Assembly: GCA_038025085.1 (NCBI GenBank)
Contig: CM076139.1
Span: 16,695,307-16,759,306, forward strand
From: Tetragonia tetragonoides
Lineage: Eukaryota > Streptophyta > Magnoliopsida > Caryophyllales > Aizoaceae
Length of the DNA: 64,000 bases
Direction: 5' to 3'
Shown: positions 1 through 10,475 of the stretch, one piece after another
How the letters are laid out: every line of letters begins with the position of its first letter
How positions within the stretch are numbered: position 1 is the first letter of the stretch
Made by a program: the position numbers and the translations under genes
The notes under the pieces: model-generated
Seen by the model: only the letters and a program-made list of their open reading frames with translations
Database searches by the model: none
Told to the model about the DNA's origin: nothing

Positions 1-903
1 ATGTTACACGGTACAATATATCTCTTCAACTATGTGCTCGTTTCAACAACCTTGATGATACAACAATTCATAGTAACATGCCTATACATAATTACATATT
101 TCATAAGGATTCATAACTCAGCCATTCTTTCATTTTGTAATCAGTTCCATTAGCAGTATGTCACTCGGGGTTTGCGTTGGCTTTCACTCCAAGTGCTTTA
201 TCAATGTTAATCTAATCAATCCATCACTCCAAGCGCTTCGGCTCTAGTCCTATTCATAAAATCATATACTATTGGAAACAATGCTCAGAGTTGGAGTTTG
301 GTTATGACCAATCTGAGTTAGGTTCCATCCAATCGTGTTCAAATTTGCGAGATCTTAATTACTAAAATCACAGAATTAATGAGATTCGTTTATGCTGTTA
401 TAATCCTTTATTCTTGTGTATAACAACTCCTGATTTTCAGCACCATATCTTTATTGTGATATTATATCCTTGATCTCCAAGTCATTGATTTCCTTGATTC
501 TCTCCCCACTAATTGCCTTAATTGATTTCCTATTGATGGAAAAGTTCTAGCCTTCTTTTGGCTATAAAATCTTTATTCATATTGCTGGAAAATACACAAG
601 AGAAACACATCCATCTTCTTTTCTCTATCCCAACTATATTCCCATTATTCCTGAGCAAGTTGAGTTTTGTTCCAATCCTTTCTCGTGAGTGCACACGAGT
701 AAGGGTGATGTGTTAACCTTGGGAAGCGAGAGTTGGATGATCGATTTGCACCTAGATCGAGGCGAAATCGCTTTTAAGGCGGTGGTTAATCCCACGGCGC
801 AGCAAGTTACTTTCGTATTCTGTTTCTGCCAGTTGATCATTAGGACTAACCAAACATCAGTTTGTTTACACTTATTCTAACATATACTCCTCTGTTTTCT
901 TCC
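1..903. other. 3' flank of ORANGE; possible old LTR end
   Basis: No gene is recognised here. The part next to 904 should hold the 3' UTR of the minus-strand ORANGE gene. From about 555 to 880 there is a TATA-like stretch (ctataaaatc, 561-570) followed by a pyrimidine-rich leader and a GC-richer tract, which resembles the end of a retrotransposon LTR. I could not find a matching second LTR, a primer binding site or target duplications, so this is only a suspicion. The two short frames crossing 634-880 on both strands look like chance. Confidence 0.3.
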
Positions 904-3900
904 TCAATCGAATGGACCAATTCTCAGGTCATGCTCGCTTGCCATTATCATCCCAGTGCAAAGGCATGTAGGACACATAACCTGCAATGCATTCGAAAAA
1001 ACCCATCTACATTAATACTCAGCAAAAAAAATATAAAATAAATAAAAAGAGTTGATGGGGTTCATATATTGAGCAAGTGCTTTAAGCAAGTCCATTAATT
1101 TGACTAATCACGAATGTCATTCACTCAAAATAAAAATGAAAAAAAATAATTGAGTCCTGTTTATGCTGTCAGAAGCACACATTAAACAACTCATGGCTTG
1201 CCGGTACTATCTGCTGAATTGGTAAGAGTAGAATATACTCAACTCTTAGGTGGTGTTTACTACCTTGCAATCAATTGCAATGCAATGCAATCATTTTATA
1301 GAGTAAATGTGTGGTGGAAAAGGAATAAGGGGGTGAAAAGATATAGAAAAAGTGAGTTTGATTACACCATCCAAAGTAATCACCATTACATTGAAAAAAT
1401 TGAGCAATTGTGATTACATTAGATAATGCAATCAACCCCACTTTTTCCATCCCTCTCCTCCCACTCTTTTACTTTTCACTCCACATATACTCTATAAATT
1501 GATTGCATTGCATTGCATTTTGATTGCAAGGTAGTAAACGAGCCCTTATTGCTTTCAATAGTTCAGATGACTAAAGAGCGGAGACTGGAAATGGACAACT
1601 ATTGTGAAAGGAGCTGCTACAACATTGTGGGATTATATATCGGGAAAGCATCATCTTGCTCAGAGTATAGAAATAGAATGCTAATCAGCTTATGGGGTTG
1701 CATCTTGGGAAAGTATCATCTGGTTTGAGTAGTATCCAGGGGAATCGACTCTCCAAGAATCATATAATTATCAATTTACCATAGACAGCTTCCGCTAAAG
1801 GACAGTGAGGGTAGGGCCATGTCAAGATTTCTACAAGCTCAATAGGCCATGCACCATGTCCAAGAGACCTAAAATTCATTCGGGCTATTCATGGAGAAAA
1901 GATAAATGCAATCTGTTTGCACACTTCATCCGCCTGCTCTCAACATACTGAAACTAAATCACAAGCTACAATGTCATCCAACTGAATAGGCCTCCCCTTG
2001 CAGTGAATTATTGAAAAGATGTCTGCTACTCATCTCATCGGAATAAGTAACAGCCATAGCAACATCTAATGTAATGGCGAACCCATCTTTCAAAATGTAG
2101 ATATGACAAAGTTCCAGTGCAAATTGCTGTTCTAGTTTTGAAACCCCTTAAACATACTGAAGTTTAACATAAGTGTATCCGGTTGATAAATCGGACAACT
2201 CAAGAAATAAAGGGGCAACAAAGATGGTAATAGTAACAAGAGACGCAAATGAAAAAAGATATCAGTGAAATTAGTATTATCAATCCATGTAAACTTAAAT
2301 GAAAACATTAATATCCTTATTCTTTATTACTGGATGCAGCAAAATGTCAACCATGAGATTCTAAACATTCACAAAATCACATACCTTGCCTGTTCCTGAA
2401 CAATTTGGACACCTTTGTGTAGTTGGTGGACGTAAAGGGCGATTAAAATCACTGGATAACGATATTGGTTCAGTCTTTAAGCACACACCACTAGAAGAGC
2501 ATCGAGCACAGGCCAAGTATCCTACATATGGATATGAAAACCACTATTATCATTTGCCAGAAGCATTGAATGATTATAGAAGGGTAGAAAGCTCTACAAT
2601 GATGAAATGCAATATAATATTATTTTTTAGATAACATGAGTATCTGGGCTTTGTCCGACAACCCCATGAGCTTTGAAGTTAACAGCCAGGAGAATCTCTA
2701 GTGGCCCTAAGGGGGCTAGAACATGGGACCTTTGGAATAGACCTCGGAGGTCTTACCAGCTGAGCCACCCACTCATGGTTTGAAATGCAATATAACCGAG
2801 ACATCATCCGAAAACATAGGAGCATATACACACTAGACACTAGTCACAACATGTTCAAAACAGTAGGCCAGTAGCCCATTTCCCATCAACATTTAAGCCT
2901 TTCTAAATCTTCAATCAGGCTTTAAGCCTTTAAACAGCACAAGAAAAAGTCAATTAAGCATAATTGTTACATTGAACATTATGAAGACCCAATGGGGCAA
3001 TAGGTCTCTGTTGGATAGTCAATTTTGACTAACCTTCAGATATTGGAACTTATATGATGAATTATTGATTATGATGACATCCAAAATTAAAAAAACGAAA
3101 GGAAAGTAAAAGAAGAAAAGAATGAAACTAAGGTCAAGGGTCCAAGAAGGTATTACTCAGACTACTATTCACCAGAATACTTCTTTCGTACATGTTCCCT
3201 GATATTTCAAATACCTGTAATCATGAAACAACCTACACTTCCAGGTTCGACACCTATAGTACTTATAAGGAACCCGGGGAAACAGGATCACACAAATTGC
3301 AAAACTGTAAATGCAAAGCAAGTTGAAAAACAGAATAGTATCTTTAAGCATGAATTGGCATGTACCAGATCCACAGCAATACTTGCACCTTTTATTCTCT
3401 TGTTGCTCCACATTGTTGACTTCAATTAGCATCAAAGCTGAAATAACTCCAACTGCTCCACCGGAGAAGGATGCCACTATGGGATCCACTTGACTGAATT
3501 TGATGATCAAAACAGAAATTCATGTCATTGATAGTTTAAGGATCAGTGAGTAAATAACCCAGCAAAGACTTAATTGATATCTTATAAGTTACAAGCTAAG
3601 TTTAAAAGATTAAATTGTCATGGCATGAAACATCATCAGAAAGTCCTTCCGAAGTATACTGGATGTTGTAGCATACCTCAATTGCAGAGGTAAATGTAAG
3701 CTGCGAATGAAATCCTCATATGACGTGCCCCCTATTCCTAATTTCAGTTCCAGCTGCACAATACAGCAGATTCAAACTTTATAAGAACCAATATATCAAG
3801 AAAGTAATGACCTCGATTCCATTGACAAGAATAATAACTCCAGTTTCTTCATTATACATTATAGATTTGACTGCTTTTATCATTAAATTTCTCAATCTTC

Positions 3901-6077
3901 GGAAGAAACTGATAGAGTGAAAAATATCAACTCCAGAAAGCTTAAATTATACTCTTCTAACAGACACATGTTGAGGATTTCACAGTCTGTTTTAAAACAT
4001 GCGATAGTCAACGATAAAGGTGGTGGAACTTTTGTCAAGAGTTGTTTTCTATTTGTTCTCTAGACCCTGAAATATTTCTCACAAGTAGGCCTCCTAGTGA
4101 TTTCTGAAGCATAAGTTGGTAACAACAGACAGTTTACTGTCATAAGTAAAACTCTGGGCTCCATTTATCCTTGTTCTACACGTATATTAAAGTCCAGAGA
4201 ATTGGACCCGGCTACTCTTGGCGTCTTTTGTATGTACTTGGAATAACTTGGAGGGTACAACTCTTGTTGTACTGAGTGGTTTAGTTCATATGAATGAAAT
4301 ATGCCTTATGAGTGCTAACAAATAAAGAATGAGAACTTTTGAGTAACATGTATTGTGACCCAATGGAAATCCAATTATGAGATTTAGGAAAGAGATGGTT
4401 TGGTGCCTCTTACAAATAATGCACTAAAAGGACAGGTTTATGAGAGAGCTTTTTTAGCCAGAAAAGAGCTAGGCATATTTCTTATATAATTGGAAGCCAC
4501 ACAAGCAACTTTTTAATGGTTAATACTAGATCAAATATACTGTATACATAGTGAAATAAAGTATTGCATAAACTAATATGTATTTTTCTTACTTCTCGCA
4601 AATTATATAAAACCTTATAAGAGCATTGAAGAATGATTCAAATTGAAAAAGCTGCATCCTGCATAAACTCACAGTAGGTGCAATAAGGCCTCCAAAGAGA
4701 ATAATCCCAGATATGAATGAAAAGCTTGTCAAGTACAGCTGCTTCAATGTCTTTGGTGTCTGCATCAAGAAAGAAAACATGAGAAAGTCATAATCCATGA
4801 ATTTATGAAGCTTCGAGGGAAAAATAATAGTACACTTCATATAGAAAGGAGAAAAAGAATGTGGAGATAATATCTAACACTGGGTACTTCATAATGTCAA
4901 TATTAGAGTCTCAATTGCAGTGCCAATTACCAACTCGGTGTGTCCTAGAGACATACCACGTGAGGAAGGAAAGGGATGGACGAAGGGATCTCAGGCATTT
5001 CATTTGTTTCCTCAACACTATCAGCATGAACAACTTTCGACCTCTTGATACGTTGTTGTATCCGCAATCTCCTCACCTACAAATAAGCACAAAAAACCTG
5101 TAAATCAGTACACCTGTTTTTACTTAACCATGATCGACATCACACTTCTGAAGAGAAGTGGCGTTAGATGCCTATTAATGCAAATGGCAATTGCACTCAG
5201 AGTATTTGTAACAAAATTCACCTCCTCCATGAGAAGAAATATCTTATTACGCCTACTTCTTATGTTATCTTGGACTTCTTGCGCCTCCATTTGAGCAAAG
5301 TCCTGCACTGTCTCGGGTCCCTCTATTATGCAAAAGTTGCTACACAATATAATTCAACAAGATAAGGAACCCCATATCAACAAATTATGAACTTGGAGAC
5401 TCAAGCAACAGTAATGCAAGGAGAATCTCTCAAGTACAACACCCAAATGCAACTGAAAATACTTTTGAGAATCGAGAAACTAGTGCCATATACATGAACC
5501 CTATGATAACCATACTGCTATCTGATTCCTCAATTTCCACAAAGTTCATTTCAACCTCAATTTAGAATTTACATTTTTAGCATATTCCGGTCCCAATAAA
5601 CCATCTGATTCCCCCCCCCCCCCACAATTGTTTACTCAAGGACTAAATAAAGGCATCATGTTTCCCAAAATTTCACTTTAAAAACAATCACTTTAATTCT
5701 TATTCTTTAACAACTAGATTCAAATTTCAAAAAACAAACACAAAAGTACCTACACACAACGTCCAATGATATTGTAAGCTCAAGAATACCCAAAAATAAC
5801 CAATGAGGAAATCATAATATAGTTCAACAGCGAGCAGAAAAACCTAATTTACCAAATTGAGGAGAGAGAAAAAAAGGAAGTACCTGGAAGAGTTGTCACC
5901 AGAAGGGACGGAATTGAAAGAGTCTTTTGAAGAAGAAGAAGAAGAAGAGCAGCAGGTGACACGAAGGAGCTTAGGATTGGAGAGAGAATGGCGGTGAGAT
6001 GAAAATCCATAACAAGTGTTTGTAATTGCAGTGGAGATTGAGGAACAAGGATGAGAGCATAAACTCAAGGAGTTCAT
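904..6077 (-). CDS. OR: ORANGE (OR) DnaJ-like zinc-finger chaperone, plastid
   Basis: Eight coding exons read on the minus strand: 5884-6077, 5222-5339, 4957-5076, 4673-4759, 3677-3753, 3366-3493, 2385-2521 and 904-981. All join in phase at GT..AG sites and give 312 residues; Arabidopsis OR is about 307. Residues 1-64 are Ser-rich, like a plastid transit peptide. The family core (CIIEGPETVQDF, then DNIRSRRNKIF) is at 68-99. Membrane segments lie near 153-171 and 204-222. The C-terminus carries DnaJ-type CxxCxGxG cysteine motifs (C235KYCCGSG, ACARC, CPNCSGTG, CPTCLCTG). By family knowledge OR stabilises phytoene synthase and drives carotenoid storage and chromoplast formation. The Arg-rich segment 92-95, where melon 'golden' alleles carry Arg to His, is Arg here. 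OR-LIKE is the alternative paralogue. The last intron (982-2384) holds a MITE. Confidence 0.95.
1249..1545. mobile_element. Tourist-like MITE in ORANGE intron 7
   Basis: A 297-bp element with long imperfect terminal inverted repeats: gtttactaccttgcaatca near 1254 matches the reverse complement of the right end near 1520-1540. It is flanked on both sides by TTA (1246-1248 and 1546-1548). A TTA target duplication with these ends fits the PIF/Harbinger (Tourist) class. There is no coding capacity. The runs of attgcattgcattgc near both ends are part of the inverted repeats. It lies in the intron between coding exons 7 and 8 of ORANGE and does not touch the splice sites. Confidence 0.85.
2618..2780 (-). 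mobile_element. tRNA-derived SINE in ORANGE intron 7
   Basis: Read on the minus strand, this has a Pol III A box (tggctcagctgg) near its start, a B-box-like gttctagcc, and a 3' end gttatct followed by an A-rich tail. It is flanked by a perfect 15-bp target duplication, TGAAATGCAATATAA, at 2603-2617 and 2781-2795. Two truncated relatives with the same 3' end lie in SNX1 intron 1 (19.97 and 21.63 kb). It is inside the last intron of ORANGE, in the same orientation as the gene. Confidence 0.9.
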
Positions 6078-7304
6078 TCTTACTTTTACAGGATCACCAA
6101 AATGTGAATGTTTTGCCTGCCCAACAAATACCAGACCACGCTCGTGATAAGGAACGGTTTTAGTTTGGTATTGTTTGTTTTTTAACTCCTTTTGGAACTT
6201 TTATATGGAATAGATAATAATTAATAGGTACACGTACACCACAAAAACTTATATAATATAATCTTTTTATAACTTTTGTCGTAGGTATAGAAAAAAAAAA
6301 ATTATTAGACGGTTTTTTCGTAATTTTTAGCGAGACGGAGTTATTTTTCAATAAAATAATGATCATTATTCTTTATAAGTAACCCCTACCTTTCTAAAGG
6401 CTTATTGAAAACTATTGGTCTCACTACACTCTATAAGTAACTCCTACCTTAATAAACACCTGCGCTTATATTAGGTGCAGGTGCTTTTGATTCCCGAAAA
6501 AAAATTAAAAATAATCTACGTAAATTAAAAACGTTGTAAGACGAGAACGAACCTCAAAATAATCGTCTGTATAATGGTTTTTCGTTGTCATCATCGTGAT
6601 TGAGATTGATTGAATAGTTGATTTGAACCGTAAAGTGATATTAGTATTATAACTTGGGGTACGGGGAAGGGAATTAGGGCCTAAAATTATAAGAAGGGCA
6701 AATTTGGAAAAATTTTATTAGGGATGTGGTATTGTTTTAAAAAGGGTGTGGTATTAATGCTAATTGATCAAATAAAAAAAATAAAAATAAACCTAATTAA
6801 CTAATTAATAATCATTAATTACAAGTATTCATTATTATGATTTAATCATCAGATTTGCCTTTATGATTTATCGGATCAGAGAAGGCCTGTGTTGTCAGTG
6901 GATTTGAGGGAGAAGATTTAGACGCACCACCACTAAAGAGGAAAAAGGGCTAAAAGGCTCCTAAAGAAAGCAATGGTGAGGTGAGGTTCATGAATCATGA
7001 TGATGATTCATAGAGGTGATGAAAAGAAAAGGTCTGAAAAAGAGGCCTGACTGGATACTTTCCTTTGAGATACTAGTGCTAGATGGTGTGTGGAGATAAA
7101 TTTTGTAACTGTAGTTTTGCCTTGGACGAATTGATCAAGTTATATTAGGGAACACGACATCTGATTAACTAGCCACTGAAAATTTGTTTTACATGTCAAA
7201 AATTGTTGCTGCGATATCTACAGAAGATAGATAAATGAAAGGTTCCTGTATTAATCTTTACAAAAAATAAAAAGAGAAGTATTCGTTTGGACCTTATTAC
7301 TTCA
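6078..7304. other. intergenic: ORANGE 5' side to B3 3' side
   Basis: No gene seen. It should contain the ORANGE promoter, just right of 6077 and reading leftward, and the 3' UTR of the B3 gene. A short direct repeat (ataagtaac-cctacct) occurs at about 6375 and 6434. A small perfect hairpin, cacctgc/gcaggtg, lies near 6459-6485. The remainder is AT-rich and unremarkable. Confidence 0.5.
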
Positions 7305-7907
7305 TTATTCTAAGTGATCTCTAACAAAAGACAACAAGAAACAAACCTGTTGGTTATCAGATTGAGTATCCCTAAACAAAAACAAGCTAACTACATCATT
7401 CACTTTCAAACAATGTCTCTCACAAAACTGATTCCAGTCACCTATAAGAACATGAACCCTACTCTTAGGATTTTTCTCGCCATTATTGGTGTTCCAAGTC
7501 TTGAAGTGCATGTTATAGCCCTTGCACTCTATGCTATCATAAACCTTGACGTTGGTACCGATCACCACGCTTCCCGCCTTTTCTTTCCCCTCCACGAGCT
7601 CGTGGAGAAAAACCTTCTCGGCCTCTTCCCTCGGGATCAGTAGCCGATTTTTGTGTTTGCAGAGGTCACTCATTGTTAAGGCTTTCGTGATTGGACCAAC
7701 CATTGCATACCTTGCAAACAGCCTTGTAACGACCTCTGGTTGTGGTGGCCAAGGTTGTCCTTTTTGTTTGTGTTTCTCTTCTTCTAGTTTAAGTGTGGTT
7801 TCTAAATCCAATTTTGTGTTCTTCATTAAGCAAAGAATTGTACTTGCACTCAGTGTGTCTTCGCTGATCTCTTGATGGTTTGTTGTTGCTGTCCTTTTTT
7901 CTTCCAT
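7305..7907 (-). CDS. B3 DNA-binding domain protein (DUF313-type)
   Basis: A single uninterrupted frame of 200 residues starting at ATG 7907. After a charged N-terminus comes a Trp/Pro-containing linker (GQPWPPQPEVV, about 50-60). Residues about 78-195 match the plant B3 fold of the DUF313 subgroup: LTMSDLCKHKNRLLIP, then GTNVKVYD, then HVLIGDWNQFCERHCLKVNDVVSLFLFR. B3 proteins of this subgroup are small nuclear DNA-binding factors expanded in eudicots, mostly without a known target. The frame is open to the stop and the domain reaches the C-terminus, so the gene looks whole. The start is the first ATG after an AT-rich leader. Its target genes cannot be read from the sequence. Confidence 0.85.
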   Translation of the reverse strand: MEEKRTATTNHQEISEDTLSASTILCLMKNTKLDLETTLKLEEEKHKQKGQPWPPQPEVVTRLFARYAMVGPITKALTMSDLCKHKNRLLIPREEAEKVFLHELVEGKEKAGSVVIGTNVKVYDSIECKGYNMHFKTWNTNNGEKNPKSRVHVLIGDWNQFCERHCLKVNDVVSLFLFRDTQSDNQQVCFLLSFVRDHLE

Positions 7908-8369
7908 ATTCGTTTATTTTCTTGAACTCTTAAATTAAAATCTAAAAGTAAAAGGAAAGTGATATTTTTGTTTTTGTTATTGAGATCATGATTTCCTGTA
8001 TTTAAAGCTAGAATTTCGAGTGTTAGGATTCCAGGGGAACACAAATAATCCTAATTGTATTATGAAATCAATTTTAGAATGAGATTAGGATTAGGAAACC
8101 ACACATCTATTAATTGTATTAGGATTAGGATTAGACCTAGTTGTATAATGGGGTTAGTAGAACTAGTGTCTTATTTTTCTCATTGAAGCTTTTTTGCATT
8201 GGTCTCTTGTTACATTAAAAGTGATATCTCATGCATGAGGCCGCCTCGTAAGAAAAAATATATATATAGTGTTGCGAAAAATATGATGTGCTGACTAGCA
8301 CTGAGGAGACTGTTTAAATAAATATATCTACAAATAAACCAAGTTGAGTAGAAAAATTGATGTTGTTCT
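7908..8369. other. intergenic with TTAGGATTAGGATTAG-like run
   Basis: Upstream of the B3 gene and downstream of the next gene. It contains repeats of ggattagga around 8080-8135 that resemble degenerate telomere units but are short and irregular. A copy of a phrase seen elsewhere in the window (gaggccgcctcgtaag, about 8237-8252) is present. No coding region seen. Confidence 0.4.
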
Positions 8370-9761
8370 TCAAACTCTAGCTATTTCAACTGACTTTTTG
8401 AGGGCTGCAAGAAGAGACTTCATGATTCTGGGTTCACCTGCAGGCACCTTATCTTTAAGGGCTCCATTTCTTGTGGCTCTGAAGATTGGAGGACCAGACT
8501 CATTGCTTCCTGGAGTTACCTTACAATCAATGTACACTTCAACTTCTGTCTTCCCGTCTTCGATTTTCACAAAGCCTAGCCTTACACCTCCTTCAATCTT
8601 GTCCACCTGTTTTACCAAAGTACAACTATAACATTTTACAGAAAACTTTTAACTTGACAGTGCAATAGAACAGTATTCCTAATTAAACCATGTCATTCCT
8701 AGTGTACACTGTGTTGTAACAACCGAACCCGAGCTAGAACCGATGAGCCCAGTGGTTCAGACTCTAGTGATCAGTCCTACCATGGTCTTTGGGGCCAACA
8801 ATCCAGCATTGTTCATGAGATCAAAGTTGTTTGAAAATTAGAAACATACTTACTCACTAGTAGCAAACATACATAGTGTGTTATTAGCCAGTGACCTATT
8901 TGGTTCTTTAAGGTCTAATTCTTACAACCTTTATCATTTCTTGAAGTGTGTCCTCAACTAGTGTACATTGATCAACCAGGATCAAATTAACATTGGTACC
9001 TCTTTTCTTTTCCTCTTCACAATATTTGTTTTCCTGCTCAATTATAGAATGACATTTTACTCAAGATTTAACTAGCAAAAACACTCCAAGCATATCCAGC
9101 TTGGACTACTGCTCCAATTCCAAAGTTGGATTTCTTAAGCAAAACGCGGTGATCATAGAATTATAAATTTATTAAGGCCGCCTCATACGAATTTTTGTGT
9201 TTCTCTTATTAGAAGCTTAGTATAGCCAGAACTTAAAAGAGAAACAGAACAACTGACCTTCATAGGAAAAGGAAGTGGCAACTGAGCTCCTTGGCACAGA
9301 CTATTTGCCCACTGTCATTATTTACAAACAAGAAAAACAATAGTAATTACTAATCAGTTAACTCACTAATAATTTAATTCAGTTCAATACCAATAAAATT
9401 CCTTACAAATAAGTAAGAAAAGAAGAAAACTATAATTAATTTTAGTAAATAAAGTAACTAAATTTACCTGAAAGAGCAAAGTCTCAAACCTAGGAATATC
9501 AGTATCTAAAGGCAACTTCATGGTTCCAAGAGATACACCTTCCCCATCATCAGTTGCAACAACATTACTAGCTGATGATTTCACCGGAACCGTCAAACTC
9601 CGGTGACTGGAGTTTAATAACCACAACTTTGTAGGATGATTGAGAGTACCATTGAAAGTTATGGATGCAGGTGACCTGGAAATGGGCTGATGAGCTGAGA
9701 AGTAGCAAATAGTGGACTTTGCTTGTGGGTGGATAAATTGTCTCAAAGTTGCAGAAGCCAT
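8370..9761 (-). CDS. plastid-targeted conserved protein, function unknown
   Basis: Three coding exons on the minus strand, 9468-9761, 9258-9311 and 8370-8606, joined at GT..AG sites in phase 0, give 194 residues. Residues 1 to about 65 are Ser/Thr-rich, with almost no acidic residues and with Lys, Arg and His, as in a plastid transit peptide. The conserved part begins after DDGEGVSLGTM and includes DTDIPRFETLLFQ, LPLPFPMKVDKIEGGVRLGF, a beta-rich segment, GPPIFRATRNGALKD, and a helical end GEPRIMKSLLAALKKSVEIA. I recognise this as a conserved plant protein type but cannot attach a proven function. I see no membrane segment or metal motif. All splice junctions and the start ATG are clear, so the gene model is firmer than the function. 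Confidence 0.8.
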
Positions 9762-10467
9762 TTGCTCTCTTTGAGATTTTTTTTTTTTTTTTTTTTTTGT
9801 ATTTGGGTGGGGGTCTTTTCTTGGAACAAATTATGTGGTCATGGAAGGTTAAAACGTAGGCAACAGAGGATAGGATATTGGTCATGGACAATTATGCAAA
9901 TATCCTTTCTTTTTCTTTTTCTTTTTCTTTTTCTTTTTCTTTTTGGAAATCTCGACGGTGAAGGAACTATGTTAATGGGACAAGGATTTCAGGATTCGAA
10001 TACGAGACCTATTGAATCTAGCTGTGATACGATGTACAGGAACCAAGTTAACCAAACACTTATCCTCCCGAAAGTTACAATCAAACTAACTTTATTGACA
10101 TTGTCAGACAACACACACAAGCAATTTAGCTAGTTCTAGTTAGGAAAAATGTTACATTTGATCTTCTAGCTAATAGAATTAATACTTGAAATACGTTCGA
10201 ATGAGATATGAGATAAACAAAAGTGTTGTATTTATAGGTCGAGCCACCTGACCATATACCAGAAAAGAACATTCAAGATTCGAGAGATTCTAGTGGCTAA
10301 AAGTATTGTTTATTAAGAGTGGGGTTGAGAATTTGATTCCTATAGTTCTTTCCGTCTCCTCTAACACTAAAACATTAGTATTTAAAATATAAAAAAATAG
10401 AAAAGAAAAGAAAAGAAAAGAAGAAAAAGAGAAACATCCAGTACGACAGAACTGGGCGTTAGAAGGT
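9762..10467. other. intergenic with poly-T and (CTTTTT)n tracts
   Basis: Just upstream of the plastid-protein gene lie a poly-T run (about 9778-9798) and a clean (CTTTTT)n hexamer microsatellite (about 9903-9945). A short A/G-rich repeat (aaaag)n follows near 10398-10425. No gene is seen. The plus-strand frame across the poly-T is low-complexity Phe/Leu and is a by-product of the repeats. Confidence 0.5.
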
Positions 10468-10475
10468 CGTACTGC

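Noticed and set aside
3223..3429. Plus-strand frames across ORANGE exon 6
   Set aside because: Shadows of the minus-strand exon that encodes the second membrane segment and first CxxC.
8080..8140. Telomere-like ttaggattaggattag run
   Set aside because: Only a few irregular units of the wrong phase (ggattagga, not the plant tttaggg); not an interstitial telomere.
8710..8830. Possible SINE or tRNA remnant in the intron of the plastid-protein gene
   Set aside because: Some box-like words but no paired A and B boxes, tail or target duplication.
9723..10133. 136-residue plus-strand frame
   Set aside because: Built on a poly-T run and a (CTTTTT)n microsatellite, giving Phe/Leu runs; antisense to the real gene start.
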